Shown one piece after another: positions 8,701-17,854 of a DNA stretch of 64,000 nucleotides. A model generated the notes under the pieces. It searched no databases and was not told where the DNA came from. It was given only the letters and a program-made list of their open reading frames with translations. Where the stretch lies: NCBI RefSeq assembly GCF_007993045.1, contig NZ_VOOR01000012.1:62001-126000 (forward strand). Reading direction: 5' to 3'. The stretch is from Phaeodactylibacter luteus. GTDB lineage: Bacteria > Bacteroidota > Bacteroidia > Chitinophagales > Saprospiraceae. Made by a program: the position numbers and the translations under genes. Numbering within the stretch: position 1 is the stretch's first letter; every line of letters starts with the position of its first letter.

Positions 8701-10752
8701 ATGGGGATTTCGGATAAGAGGAGGAGGGGCATCATCTTGGGGCTCCTCTTGCACGCATTGTTTCTGCTGTCTTTGGGGGGTGTCGCCCAGGAAACTGCTG
8801 ATTCCTTGTGGTTAAGGGAGCTGCAGGAGGTGGTTGTCACGGCTACATTGCTGCCTACCGCTGGGCAGCAGCTGCCCTATGCAGAAGCCCGGATAGGCCC
8901 GGCATCTTTCCAGCGGGGCCAACAGCTGAGCCTGGGCGAGCCCCTTCAACAACTTCCGGGGCTGTTGGCGCTCAACCCGTATAATTTTGCACAAGATTTG
9001 CGCCTCTCCGTGCGGGGTTTCGGGGCTCGTTCGGCTTTCGGTATACGGGGCATTGCTGTATGGGTAGATGGCCTGCCCGAGTCTACGCCCGATGGCCAGG
9101 CACAGGTAGACAACCTGGATGCAGGCCTGTTGTCCCAAGCTTCTCTGTTGCGCTCGCCTGCGTCTGGCTGGTATGGCAACGCAGCTGGGGGCGTCCTTAA
9201 TTTGCAAACCGTAGCGCCGCCTGAGGAGGCTGGTGGGCGGGCGAGGCTGTCAGTGGGCAGCTTTGGGTTCCAGAAATATCAGCTGCAGGTAGGCGGCCCA
9301 GGGTGGGTAGCCTATGGCGCGCACACTCGTTTTGAGGGGTACCGGGAGCAGAGCCGTGCTGTGTCTAGCCTATTCAATGCCAAGAAGCAGTGGTCTTGGG
9401 AGGACGGGCAGAATCTAGAGCTGCTTTTCAACCTAGCGTACAGCCCTGTGGCGCAAGACCCGGGCGGGCTGCCTGAAGAGGGGTTGGAGGCCCCTGGCCA
9501 GGCTTGGGGCAGCAACCTGGCCTTCGATGCGGGAGAAACCGTATTGCAAGGCAAAGCTGGATTGAAATGGCAGCAGCGGCTAGGCCCAAAGGCTGCCCTC
9601 TCTGCTTTTGGGTTTTATCTGTTCCGTGACTTTAGCAACCGTCTGCCATTTGAAACGGGGGGCATAGTAAAGCTCTTCCGGCACTATGCAGGCGTTGGGC
9701 TCAAGCTATCTGGCAAGTATTCTCCGGCTCTGCGCGGCACTACGGGCATCACGGTATTGGGGCTGTCGGACGGGCGGCAGCGGTACGACAACCTGGAAGG
9801 CGAACAAGGTGCCCTCGCTTTGGATCAGCAGGAGGAATGGATGAATGTTGGGGTGTACCATGTACAGGAATGGAGGCCCTCTGCGCCTTGGCGCCTTCAG
9901 GCTTCCCTGCGCTACGACCTCAACGCTTTGGGCGTAAAAGACAGATGGCTGGAAGATGGCGACGATTCCGGTGGGCAGGTGTTTCACAACCTGAGCCCCG
10001 CGCTGGGGCTGTTTTGGCAGGGTTGGGAAAACATTGGGCTGTACGCCAATTATGCTTATAGTTTCGAAGCCCCCGCCCTGAGCGAGCTGTCGGCCAACCC
10101 TACGGGGGGCGGCTTCAACCCTGCGCTCCGCCCTCAGCAGGCCCACAGTACAGAGCTGGGCTTGAAAAGCTCATTGGGCAGTATGTGGGAATTTGACCTT
10201 TGCGGTTATCAAATCTTCCTGCGTTCTGAGCTGGTCCCTTACGAACTGGAAGGCCAGCCTGGCCGTACTTACTACAGCAATGCAGGAGCTTCTAGCCGTA
10301 GGGGGGTAGAGGCGCGCCTGGCCTTGAAGCCATCGGGGCCATTGAGCGGGCAAGTGGCTTACAACTATGCAGATTTTGAGTATACAGATTTTGAAACGGG
10401 CGGTACACAGCTGAGCGGCAACGCTCTGCCCGGCATCCCGCGTCATTGGTGGGCTGGGCAGTTGACCTGGGCCTTTTCGCAAGGTGCTTATCTCAAAGCG
10501 GAGGCTAGGCAGTTGGGGGCTCTGTTCGCAGACGATGCCAACGCTACGCGGGTAGAGGGCTTCCTAGAGCTTGGGCTGCACGGCGGCTATACCTTTTCGG
10601 CAGGCCCCATAACCTTACAGCTCATGGGGGGGGCGAACAACATCCTAGGGCAGGCCTATGCTCAGAACATACGCATCAATGCGTTTGGAGGGCGGCATTT
10701 TGAGCCTGCCCCGGGCCGCAATATCTACTTTGCGGTTGAGGTAGGCTGGTGA
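8701..10752 (+). CDS. TonB-dependent outer-membrane receptor
   Basis: The 683-residue form starts at the ATG at 8701, giving MGISDKRRRGIILGLLLHAL, a clean signal peptide ending near VAQ; a TTG 57 bases earlier would place extra residues before it. After the signal come LQEVVVTAT (TonB-box-like), the plug domain with LSLGEPLQQLPGLLAL, RGFGARSAFGIRGIAVWVDG and YGNAAGGVLNLQT, and then a beta-barrel ending in a terminal aromatic (FAVEVGW). The plug resembles the FecA/iron-siderophore or vitamin receptor group. No SusC-like N-terminal extension and no SusD partner are present. The substrate is unknown. No linked regulator or transporter gene suggests one. Confidence 0.9.
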   Translation: MGISDKRRRGIILGLLLHALFLLSLGGVAQETADSLWLRELQEVVVTATLLPTAGQQLPYAEARIGPASFQRGQQLSLGEPLQQLPGLLALNPYNFAQDLRLSVRGFGARSAFGIRGIAVWVDGLPESTPDGQAQVDNLDAGLLSQASLLRSPASGWYGNAAGGVLNLQTVAPPEEAGGRARLSVGSFGFQKYQLQVGGPGWVAYGAHTRFEGYREQSRAVSSLFNAKKQWSWEDGQNLELLFNLAYSPVAQDPGGLPEEGLEAPGQAWGSNLAFDAGETVLQGKAGLKWQQRLGPKAALSAFGFYLFRDFSNRLPFETGGIVKLFRHYAGVGLKLSGKYSPALRGTTGITVLGLSDGRQRYDNLEGEQGALALDQQEEWMNVGVYHVQEWRPSAPWRLQASLRYDLNALGVKDRWLEDGDDSGGQVFHNLSPALGLFWQGWENIGLYANYAYSFEAPALSELSANPTGGGFNPALRPQQAHSTELGLKSSLGSMWEFDLCGYQIFLRSELVPYELEGQPGRTYYSNAGASSRRGVEARLALKPSGPLSGQVAYNYADFEYTDFETGGTQLSGNALPGIPRHWWAGQLTWAFSQGAYLKAEARQLGALFADDANATRVEGFLELGLHGGYTFSAGPITLQLMGGANNILGQAYAQNIRINAFGGRHFEPAPGRNIYFAVEVGW

Positions 10753-10771
10753 GTTTTTAACCTTTCCTGCT

Positions 10772-11104
10772 TTACAGCAAACCGTGCAAAAGGGTATTGA
10801 CAACGGCCATAATGAGTGCTAAAAGGAAGGCCGAACCGAAGTTCTGAACCGTGAACCCCTTTAAAAAATAGGCAGCAATCAACAGCATGGCACCATCTAC
10901 CACAAAGCTGAAGAGCCCTAGGGTAAGGAAGCGCAGGGGAGTGGTGATAAAGTCTAGGATGTTGCCGAGGGTGGCATTGAGCAGTGCGAGCGCTACCGCC
11001 ACGATGAGGGCCCGGGCGAAGTCTTCCACGTCCACACCTTTGAGCAGGTGGGCACCTGCCATCAGGGCGACAGCGTTGATGAGGAGCGTAAGGATCAGGT
11101 CCAT
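10772..11104 (-). CDS. Phage holin family 4-like membrane protein (PF04020/YvlD type)
   Basis: A 110-residue protein made almost entirely of four hydrophobic segments: LILTLLINAVALMAGAHLL, ALIVAVALALLNATLGNI, LTLGLFSFVVDGAMLLIAA and FLLALIMAVVNTLL. The pattern, with TPLRFLTLGLF between helices 2 and 3, is that of the widespread small inner-membrane family related to Bacillus YvlD. Despite the family name these are chromosomal proteins and not lysis holins. It starts 2 bases after the stop of the next gene, so the two are one operon. Its molecular role is not established. Confidence 0.82.
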   Translation of the reverse strand: MDLILTLLINAVALMAGAHLLKGVDVEDFARALIVAVALALLNATLGNILDFITTPLRFLTLGLFSFVVDGAMLLIAAYFLKGFTVQNFGSAFLLALIMAVVNTLLHGLL

Positions 11105-11106
11105 GA

Positions 11107-11418
11107 TTACTGGCAGTTTTCGAGTTGTTGCTGGAGGTCCTTTATGGCTGCGTCCCGTTTGGCGACCTCTTTCTCCAAGCGCTTCACTTCTTCATCCAAA
11201 GAGGGCTTGGCTGTTTTGGCTTTGCGCACAGGGGCTGCATTGGGGGAGGCAGACGTTTCCTGAGCTGCTGGTGCTGACTGGCCCATCCCAGTCCAGTCTT
11301 TAAAGTTTTGGATGGGGTCTTCTCCGTTGATGTAGGAGGCACCGGCAAAAGCCAGGGGTACGATGAAAACCATGGCCAGCAGGAAGCGGGCAAAAGGAGT
11401 TACTTTACGCTTTGGCAT
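11107..11418 (-). CDS. Small single-pass membrane protein with C-terminal coiled coil
   Basis: A 103-residue protein: a basic start (MPKRKVTPFAR), a transmembrane helix (FLLAMVFIVPLAFAGASYI), a Pro/Ala/Ser-rich linker, and a charged heptad region, LDEEVKRLEKEVAKRDAAI followed by KDLQQQLENC, that should form a coiled coil. It is transcribed just ahead of the holin-like protein. I do not recognise a family. The topology suggests a membrane scaffold or an adaptor in the periplasm. Confidence 0.6.
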   Translation of the reverse strand: MPKRKVTPFARFLLAMVFIVPLAFAGASYINGEDPIQNFKDWTGMGQSAPAAQETSASPNAAPVRKAKTAKPSLDEEVKRLEKEVAKRDAAIKDLQQQLENCQ

Positions 11419-11662
11419 AATTTTGTGTAGGATTGAAGTCTGGGCCTTGTACGGCCCTTGTTAGCCGGCCCCGAGAGGGGCGCGCCCTTCTCTAGCCTTT
11501 TGGGTAAACACCCGGGAAATTGTCAACTGCAAAAATAAAATTATGTACAGGATTTGCGAGAATCCATATTTATCTACTTAATCCAGCGGATTTCCGATGT
11601 AGTGTCTGGAAGTCCAGCCCTAAAATGTCTTCCCATCGTTAGGGAGGGCCATTAATGGGTGC

Positions 11663-11670
11663 TATTTTTG
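11663..11670 (+). promoter_or_regulatory. -7 promoter box (TATTTTTG) for the fadA-fadJ operon
   Basis: TATTTTTG matches TAnnTTTG exactly. A TTAG, one base off the TTG consensus, lies 20 bases upstream. The start codon at 11687 follows so closely that the mRNA leader would be only about 10 bases long. Confidence 0.5.
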
Positions 11671-11686
11671 TGCACAAACCCTTACC

Positions 11687-12892
11687 ATGCCAGAAGCATA
11701 CATTTACGAAGCGCTGCGCACTCCCCGGGGCAAGGGGAAGAGCTCCGGCGCGCTTTACGAAGTCAAGCCTGTAGATTTGCTCGCTGCTTTGCTCCAGGCC
11801 TTGGGGGAGCGGCATAATATCGATCCTGCTCAAATAGATGACACGATCATCGGTTGTGTGACCCCTATTGACGATCAGGGGTACAATGTGGGGCAGGCTG
11901 CCCTGCTCAAAGCGGGTTACAGTGCCTCTGGCGGAAGCATGCAGATCAACCGCTACTGTGCTTCGGGCCTGGAGGCGGTCAATTTGGCCGCCATGAAAAT
12001 CCGTTCTGGTTGGGGGCAGCTGGCTTTAGCAGGGGGTGTGGAGAGCATGAGCCGCATTCCTATGGGCAGTGACGGCGGCGCCCTGCTGTTTGATCCGGGC
12101 CTGGTCCTTTCCACCCGCTACCTTCCTCAGGGTGTTGCTGCCGATCTGATTGCTACCCGGGAAGGGTTTACCCGGGAAATGCTGGACGCCTACGCCTATC
12201 AATCTCAGCAGCGGGCCAAGCACGCTATGGAAGAAGGCTACTTCCGCAAAGCCATAGTCCCCATTTTTGACCCCAACGGCTTGCCTATCCTTGAGGTAGA
12301 CGAGCTGCCCCGCCCACAGATTACGCAGGAGGCGCTTGCTCATCTGCCCGCCGCTTTCCGAGCGCTCGGGGAGCTTGGGTTTGACGCCCTGGCCCTAGAA
12401 AAATACCCCACACTAGAGCGCATACACCACTTGCACACGGCAGGCAATAGCTCAGGCATCGTAGACGGTGCCGCCTTGGTGCTGGTCGGCAGTAAAGAGG
12501 CGGGCGCAGCTCAGGGGCTCAAGCCGCGTGCCAAGATAAGAGCCGCTGCTACAGCAAGCGTTGACCCTACCATCATGCTGACCGGGCCCGCCCCGGCTTC
12601 AGTCAAGGCATTGGGGCAGGCTGGCATGGAAGCTAAGGATATTGACCTTTGGGAGTGCAACGAGGCTTTCGCATCTGTTGTCCTCAAGTTTCAGCGTGAC
12701 CTGGGCATCAACGACAGCCGCCTCAATGTAAACGGAGGGGCAATTGCCTTAGGGCACCCGCTGGGCGCTACCGGCGCTATGCTGCTGGGCACGCTGCTGG
12801 ATGAGCTTGAGCGGCAAGGCAAGCAGACGGGCTGTGTGACGCTCTGCGCAGGCGGGGGCATGGGGGTTGCTACCATCATTGAGCGCGTCTGA
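11687..12892 (+). CDS. fadA: Acetyl-CoA C-acyltransferase (3-ketoacyl-CoA thiolase)
   Basis: A 401-residue thiolase that cleaves 3-ketoacyl-CoA with CoA in the last step of beta-oxidation. The acylated cysteine is at residue 91 in [13 protein letters not shown]. The conserved GHPLGATGA (catalytic histidine) and CAGGGMG (second cysteine) come near residues 352 and 385. The N-terminus [18 protein letters not shown] matches the trifunctional-complex type. It is followed after 45 bases by a fadJ/fadB-like gene, so the pair encodes the two subunits of a bacterial fatty-acid oxidation complex. The length is normal and no changes at active-site residues are seen. Confidence 0.95.
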   Translation: MPEAYIYEALRTPRGKGKSSGALYEVKPVDLLAALLQALGERHNIDPAQIDDTIIGCVTPIDDQGYNVGQAALLKAGYSASGGSMQINRYCASGLEAVNLAAMKIRSGWGQLALAGGVESMSRIPMGSDGGALLFDPGLVLSTRYLPQGVAADLIATREGFTREMLDAYAYQSQQRAKHAMEEGYFRKAIVPIFDPNGLPILEVDELPRPQITQEALAHLPAAFRALGELGFDALALEKYPTLERIHHLHTAGNSSGIVDGAALVLVGSKEAGAAQGLKPRAKIRAAATASVDPTIMLTGPAPASVKALGQAGMEAKDIDLWECNEAFASVVLKFQRDLGINDSRLNVNGGAIALGHPLGATGAMLLGTLLDELERQGKQTGCVTLCAGGGMGVATIIERV

Positions 12893-12937
12893 TTTCTATA
12901 CCTACTATTACCTTGGCCTTTCAAACTGCATCGCCTG

Positions 12938-15055
12938 ATGATCTATTATAAAAAGGATACCGACCACATCGTCACCCTAACCCTGGATATGGCCGGCCGG
13001 CCAGCTAATATTATCAACCACCACATCAGCAAAGTGCTGATGCCGGTCATAGAACACCTAAGGGAGGAGAAGAAAAAGGGCATGCTCCGAGGGGTTATCC
13101 TGACTTCCGCCAAGAAGACATTCGCGATAGGGGGCGATCTGGAGTACCTTTTTCAGGAAGAAGCTGCCGGTGAGATCTTTGAGCTGGCTGAGCAATTGAA
13201 GGATGTCTTCCGGGCCCTGGAAAGTCCCGGTGTGCCTGTAGTGGCCGCGCTGAACGGCTCAGCATTAGGCGCAGGCTTTGAATTGGCCTTGGCTTGCCAC
13301 CACCGGATTGCGGTGGAAGAGCCCCGCAGCCGTTATGGTTTCCCTGAGGCGCAGCTGGGGCTTATCCCCGGCGGAGGCAGCATTACCCGGCTGATGTGGC
13401 TATTGGGCATAGAAAAAGCCTTCCCCATTTTAAGCGAGGGCTTGAGGTATAATGCCCGGGAAGCCATTCAGGTTGGGCTTATCGATGAGCTGGCGAGTTC
13501 CCCAAGGGAGATGCGGGAGCGGGCTAAAGCTTGGATCTTGGCTACCCAAGAGGGCCGCCGGCCATGGGATCAGGAAGGCGCTGCCATCCCCGGTGGGGAC
13601 TCCCGTGGTGCGGGAGTGGAGGGGTTTTTGCGTTCGGCAGTAGCCCAGCTGGCCAGCCGGCGTTTGCACAAGACACCCGGGCAGCAGGCCATCCTTAGCA
13701 TTCTGTATGAAGGCGGGAAGGTGGACTTTGATACTTCTTGCCGCCTGGAAAGCCGCGCATTTACTGCTCTGATGAGAAGCCCGGAGACACAGAATATGAT
13801 CAAAGCTTTTTGGTTTGACCACAACTATATCCGGCAAGGAGGGAACCGCCCAAAAGGGTTTGGCAAATTCCGCCCACGGAAAATCGGCATTATTGGCGCG
13901 GGCCGTATGGGCTCTGGTATTGCTTATGTCTGCCTAGACCACGGTATGGAAGTCGTATTGAAGGATGTCTCTAAGCCAATAGCAGAGCGCGGGCGGGAGT
14001 ATGTCAGCCGGCGGTTGGATCAAATGAAGGCAGAAGGCCGTAAACAGGCGGCGCAGTGCGATGCGATGTTGAAGCGGATACACACCACGGAGTCTTCAGC
14101 TGATTTTGAAGACTGCGACTTGGTCATCGAGGCCGTTTTTGAAAATCGCATGGTCAAGCAGAAAGTCATGCGCGAGGCTGAAGAGCACCTGGATGATTAT
14201 AGCATCTTCGCGAGCAATACCATTTCCATCCCTATTACCAAACTGGCAGAAGGCTCTCTACGCCCGTACAATTACATCGGGCTCCACTTCTTTTCCCCAG
14301 CTGAGGAAGTGCCGTTGGTGGAGATTGTGCGGGGCGCCCAAACTTCCGAAGAGACGATAGCCCGTGCTTTTGATTTTGTCCGGGCAATCCACAAAACCCC
14401 CATAGTCGTTAAAGATGATTGGGGCTTTTATGCGGCAAGAGTACAGAATACTTACATCCTAGAGGGCATTACCATGCTTGCCGAAGGGCTCTCCCCCGCA
14501 CTGATTGAAAATGTAGGGCGGCAGCTTGGCATGCCTTATGGCGCTTTGGCCTTGGCAGACAGCATGGGGCTGAACATGGTGCTCCGCTACGAAAACCAGG
14601 CGGCTGAGCATTACGGGGCCAAATACATCCAACACCCGGCGGTATCTGTGCTCCGGACGATGCTGGAGGAGCTCCAACGCCCTGGGCAGCAGAAACGTGC
14701 TGGTTTTTACGATTACACAGGAGACACGGCTCAGCAGCTCTGGCCTGGCCTGGCTGATGCTTTTCCACAAAAAAAAGGTGCGCCAAAGCTGTCTGAGCTC
14801 GCAGAGCGCTTTATGTTTACTCAGGTGCTGGAAGCTGTTTGGTGCATGCAGGAACAGGTTATCCACTCTGTGGCTGCAGCCAACTTGGGGAGCATCTACG
14901 GCTGGGGCTTCCCCGCTTTCAAAGGGGGGGTGATACAGTATATACACGATTACGGCGCGGAGGCTTTCGTTGCGCGTTGTGGCGAGCTAAAGGCCAAGTA
15001 CGGGCAACGTTTCAGCGTGCCAAGCCAACTGAAAGAGATTATAGCAAAGGACTAG
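12938..15055 (+). CDS. fadJ: Bifunctional enoyl-CoA hydratase / 3-hydroxyacyl-CoA dehydrogenase
   Basis: A 705-residue two-domain enzyme that carries out hydration and NAD-linked dehydrogenation in beta-oxidation. Residues about 1-290 form the crotonase domain, with the oxyanion-hole regions [14 protein letters not shown] and [17 protein letters not shown] and the catalytic region [13 protein letters not shown]. From about 308 the Rossmann domain begins with [17 protein letters not shown], and [16 protein letters not shown] and [10 protein letters not shown] follow. Two C-terminal HAD helical domains complete it. It follows fadA in the same operon. Whether it is of the FadB or the FadJ type cannot be settled here; the shorter length favours FadJ. 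Confidence 0.94.
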   Translation: MIYYKKDTDHIVTLTLDMAGRPANIINHHISKVLMPVIEHLREEKKKGMLRGVILTSAKKTFAIGGDLEYLFQEEAAGEIFELAEQLKDVFRALESPGVPVVAALNGSALGAGFELALACHHRIAVEEPRSRYGFPEAQLGLIPGGGSITRLMWLLGIEKAFPILSEGLRYNAREAIQVGLIDELASSPREMRERAKAWILATQEGRRPWDQEGAAIPGGDSRGAGVEGFLRSAVAQLASRRLHKTPGQQAILSILYEGGKVDFDTSCRLESRAFTALMRSPETQNMIKAFWFDHNYIRQGGNRPKGFGKFRPRKIGIIGAGRMGSGIAYVCLDHGMEVVLKDVSKPIAERGREYVSRRLDQMKAEGRKQAAQCDAMLKRIHTTESSADFEDCDLVIEAVFENRMVKQKVMREAEEHLDDYSIFASNTISIPITKLAEGSLRPYNYIGLHFFSPAEEVPLVEIVRGAQTSEETIARAFDFVRAIHKTPIVVKDDWGFYAARVQNTYILEGITMLAEGLSPALIENVGRQLGMPYGALALADSMGLNMVLRYENQAAEHYGAKYIQHPAVSVLRTMLEELQRPGQQKRAGFYDYTGDTAQQLWPGLADAFPQKKGAPKLSELAERFMFTQVLEAVWCMQEQVIHSVAAANLGSIYGWGFPAFKGGVIQYIHDYGAEAFVARCGELKAKYGQRFSVPSQLKEIIAKD

Positions 15056-15063
15056 TTTGTAGG

Positions 15064-15293
15064 CGGGCGTGAACCCAAATGCCACAGATGTTTAGCAATG
15101 CTAAGCATAGCTGGCTCTAGGCTGGCATTGGCCTAGCGCTGCGCAGGGGTGGCCGAAGGCCAGACCCGACGCCTGCAGGGCGAGGGGCCGAGCGGATAGC
15201 GAGCCCCGGAGCATAGCGGCACCTGCCTGCTGGCAGGGGCAGGCCCCATACATGCAGCAGGGGCAGGCCCAAAAACGACAATCTGGTTTGTGC
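15064..15293 (+). repeat. Interspersed structured repeat, copy 1 (long form)
   Basis: This begins GGCGTGAACC..AATGCCACAG and contains the conserved core TGGCATTGGCCTAGCGCTGC, then GAGCGGATAGCGAGCCCC, AGCATAGCGGCACCTGCC and a GGCAGGGGCAGGCCCC end, followed by an ACGACAATCTGGTTTGTGC tail. It carries an extra insert (AGGCCAGACCCGACGCCTG) that copies 3 and 4 lack. Several parts can fold on themselves (GGGGC..GCCCC, CCTGCC..GGCAGG). It fills most of the 423-base spacer between fadJ and crtY; the remainder up to 15460 is an AT-rich stretch without a gene. Confidence 0.85.
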
Positions 15294-15463
15294 TTTTTTA
15301 GCCGGGTGTCTCTTCTGTTGTTTTTAGCGGCTTTCGCCGAACTTTTGAAATTTATTGCCTGGCTGAGCAAAAAAATATTTTGCAGCCTAAACCTTTTTCT
15401 TGTTTTGCTGTCTAGCTTTTGCAAGTTTTTCCTCTCTGTATTTCCAGACAGGTGCACTTGCCA

Positions 15464-15476
15464 ATGCATTAGTAAA
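15464..15476 (+). promoter_or_regulatory. Shared 13-base word, copy A, just upstream of crtY
   Basis: ATGCATTAGTAAA, here in the form AATGCATTAGTAAAACATGG, ends 2 bases before the crtY start codon. The same word recurs at 17859 and 18719. Three exact copies within 3.3 kb are very unlikely by chance, so a shared control site is proposed. Confidence 0.45.
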
Positions 15477-15478
15477 AC

Positions 15479-16696
15479 ATGGTTAGGGAATACGATATCA
15501 TCATCGCCGGTGCTGGTGCAGCGGGCTTGTCCTTAGCGTACCACTTGTCTCAAAGCTCCCTCTGCGAGCTGGATGTTCTGTTATTGGATGCCGATCCAAA
15601 AAATACCAATGACCGTACTTGGTGCTTTTGGTCAGAAGGGGCTCCCCCTTTCCCTGAGGCTGTTTTCCATACTTGGGAGAAGCTTTATTTTCAAGATGAG
15701 ACAGGCCGTTATGGAGGGCAACTGGGGCCTTTGAAGTATCATATGATCCGCGGGCTGGACTTTTACCGTCATGTGCGGAGTGCATTAGCGAGCAGGAGCA
15801 ATTTTGAATTCCGGCAAGAGCGGATAGAGAGCATAGATGAAAAGAGCGGCAGGGCTATTGTCAAAACACAGATAGGAGCATATTCAGGCCGTCATGTTTT
15901 TAATAGCTGCCCTTTGCCTGGCGCACTGCCCGCTCTGGGCAGGTATCAGCTGTTACAGCATTTTGCAGGCTGGTGGATAGAGTTGGGCAAGCCCGTGTTC
16001 AGCTCAGCAGAGGGCACACTTATGGACTTCCGTACGGCTCAGCCTGGAGACTGCCGTTTTTTTTATGTACTGCCGGTAAGCCCGTCGCGTGCGCTGGTTG
16101 AGTTCACTGTTTTCTCGCCCTCCCGTTTGGCTGCAGAGGCGTATCAGTCTGCATTGAAGGATTATATAGAAGGCCAGCTTGGGTTCAGCCAATATGAGGT
16201 CCTTGAAAAAGAGGAAGGGGCAATCCCTATGACAGATGCGGCCTTTAAAAACCGGCTGAGCCCTCGTGTGCATCAGATAGGTACGGTAGGGGGGGCGGTG
16301 AAGCCTACGACAGGCTATGCCTTCAGCCGCATTCAAGAACAAGCCCGGCAGGTGGTGGCCCAGCTGGAAGCCGGGCAAGCTCCGGATACCCGCCTGCCTT
16401 CACAAGCGCGCTTTGCATTTTATGATCAGCTGTTGCTCGATATTCTTGAGGTGGAAGGTTTCAGAGGGAAGGGGGTTTTCCACCGTTTGTTCCGCCACAA
16501 CCGCATCGGGAAAGTGCTGAAGTTCTTGTCGGAGCGCAGCAACCCGGTGGCAGAAGCCCGTATTTTTGCCACCCTGCCGGTGCCCCTATTCCTGAAGGCG
16601 CTGTTGCGCAACCTTCAGCTCAGGGCGGGCAGTTATGCTGCTGCCTACCCAAGCACGGCCGCTGCAGCCCCTGCAACGTTGACCCCAAAACAATAG
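15479..16696 (+). CDS. crtY: Lycopene beta-cyclase
   Basis: A 405-residue FAD/NAD(P)-dependent cyclase that converts lycopene to beta-carotene, the precursor of retinal. The N-terminal dinucleotide site is YDIIIAGAGAAGLSLAYHL (glycines at 11, 13 and 16), followed by LDADPKNTNDRTWCFW, a hallmark of the CrtY/CrtL family. Near residue 280 GGAVKPTTGYAFSRI completes the family signature. The C-terminus has a hydrophobic, Ala-rich end. It is followed 3 bases later by blh and then by the rhodopsin gene. Genes for lycopene synthesis (crtE, crtB, crtI) are not in the window. The start is fixed by the ATG that directly follows the shared 13-base word. Confidence 0.93.
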   Translation: MVREYDIIIAGAGAAGLSLAYHLSQSSLCELDVLLLDADPKNTNDRTWCFWSEGAPPFPEAVFHTWEKLYFQDETGRYGGQLGPLKYHMIRGLDFYRHVRSALASRSNFEFRQERIESIDEKSGRAIVKTQIGAYSGRHVFNSCPLPGALPALGRYQLLQHFAGWWIELGKPVFSSAEGTLMDFRTAQPGDCRFFYVLPVSPSRALVEFTVFSPSRLAAEAYQSALKDYIEGQLGFSQYEVLEKEEGAIPMTDAAFKNRLSPRVHQIGTVGGAVKPTTGYAFSRIQEQARQVVAQLEAGQAPDTRLPSQARFAFYDQLLLDILEVEGFRGKGVFHRLFRHNRIGKVLKFLSERSNPVAEARIFATLPVPLFLKALLRNLQLRAGSYAAAYPSTAAAAPATLTPKQ

Positions 16697-16699
16697 CTT

Positions 16700-17629
16700 A
16701 TGACAGCCAGGTACCCTTTGCTATACCGTTCGGTTCAAGGGCTGGGGCTATTGCTAGCCCTTTTCAGCTTTTTGGCTCCCGGCCTTTTGGCCCAAATGCA
16801 GTTTTGGGCTGCCCTAGGGCTGATTGTCCTTATTGGCATCCCCCATGGGGCTACAGACTACCTGATCTTTCAGCACTTGGCCCGCCCGCTGTGGGGGAAT
16901 GGCAGCATGTTGCAATTCTACGCTTGTTATTTGGCCATAATGGGGGGGTACGCCTTGGCTTGGTATCTGTTGCCGCAGCTGTCGTTGCTCTTTTTCCTCT
17001 TCATTTCTATGTACCATTTTGGGCAGTCCAATTGGAACTATGCAGACCTGGGCGCCGGCTGGAAGAACAGGGCCGCACACTTCATCTGGGGCGCTTTCGT
17101 ATTGTCCGCACCTATATTATGGCATTATGAGGCAGCCGTGCCGATTATAACGCACATCACGGGCGAGGCCCCGCCCGCTATGGCTGCCACATGGCGAAGG
17201 GCAGTGGTAGCTGCCTTGTTCATCATCAACCTCTGGGCCAGCCTCTATTACTTCTTGGAGGGGGCGATCAGCTGGCGCGACCTGCGCAATGAGGTGTTCA
17301 ATTTGATTGTGCTGGCCATCGTGCTCACACAGCTGCCTTTGCTTTTGGGGTTCGCGGTATACTTCGTAGGCTGGCACTCTCTGAGCTCAATGATGGACCA
17401 AATCCGCTTTTTCAGAGATGAGGACCGGCAGTATGGCTGGCGGCATTATTTCAGAAATGCGCTTCCGCTCACTGCGGTGGCTATCACGGGGTTGGCAGCC
17501 TTGGCCTGGCTGCAAAATGAGATGGCGCTCGCCATGAACATTGGGCTCGTTTTCGTATTCATCTCCGTGGTTACCTTGCCGCATATGTTGTTGATCGATC
17601 AGCTCTACAAAGCGCATGATTCGCCATGA
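16700..17629 (+). CDS. blh: Beta-carotene 15,15'-dioxygenase, Brp/Blh family
   Basis: A 309-residue multi-pass membrane enzyme that splits beta-carotene into two retinals. The four iron-binding histidines of the Brp/Blh family are visible: IPHG (His49), MYHFGQSNW (His106), VGWHSLSSM (His226) and TLPHMLL (His295). About eight hydrophobic helices are spread along the chain. The start is 3 bases after the crtY stop, so the two are translated as one operon. Together with the rhodopsin gene 225 bases downstream they form the usual retinal-supply module of marine phototrophic Bacteroidota. Confidence 0.94.
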   Translation: MTARYPLLYRSVQGLGLLLALFSFLAPGLLAQMQFWAALGLIVLIGIPHGATDYLIFQHLARPLWGNGSMLQFYACYLAIMGGYALAWYLLPQLSLLFFLFISMYHFGQSNWNYADLGAGWKNRAAHFIWGAFVLSAPILWHYEAAVPIITHITGEAPPAMAATWRRAVVAALFIINLWASLYYFLEGAISWRDLRNEVFNLIVLAIVLTQLPLLLGFAVYFVGWHSLSSMMDQIRFFRDEDRQYGWRHYFRNALPLTAVAITGLAALAWLQNEMALAMNIGLVFVFISVVTLPHMLLIDQLYKAHDSP

Positions 17630-17720
17630 TATTTAGACTTGGTGCGCGGGGGCATTTCGGAGTCAGAAGGGCTATTTCCTGCCCACTGCACTGGCCCGGC
17701 GCATCAAGGCCATTGGAATG

Positions 17721-17783
17721 AAATTTCAATAATCTGCTGTACGCTTCTTATAATTTCCGTAGGTACAAAAATTATTGAAATTT
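17721..17783 (+). promoter_or_regulatory. Perfect 13-base inverted repeat upstream of the rhodopsin gene
   Basis: AAATTTCAATAAT at 17721-17733 is the exact reverse complement of ATTATTGAAATTT at 17771-17783, with 37 bases between. The right arm ends 72 bases before the rhodopsin start. The spacer contains TATAATTTCC. It is AT-rich and not followed by a T run, so a paired operator is more likely than a terminator. Confidence 0.5.
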
Positions 17784-17820
17784 TATAAACCATTTTTGAG
17801 AGGGCCTGTTTCCTTCTCGT

Positions 17821-17839
17821 CGTTAACAGTTCTTTAACG
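17821..17839 (+). promoter_or_regulatory. Second, short inverted repeat at the rhodopsin leader
   Basis: CGTTAA at 17821-17826 and TTAACG at 17834-17839 form a palindrome with a 7-base centre, 15 bases upstream of the rhodopsin ATG. It lies where a repressor or a translational control hairpin could act. Confidence 0.35.
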
Positions 17840-17854
17840 GAAAACACTTTTATC

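Noticed and set aside
15056-15463. The repeat-rich spacer before crtY as a tRNA, riboswitch or transposase remnant
   Set aside because: No cloverleaf, known riboswitch core or transposase coding piece could be made out, and copies elsewhere show it to be an interspersed repeat.
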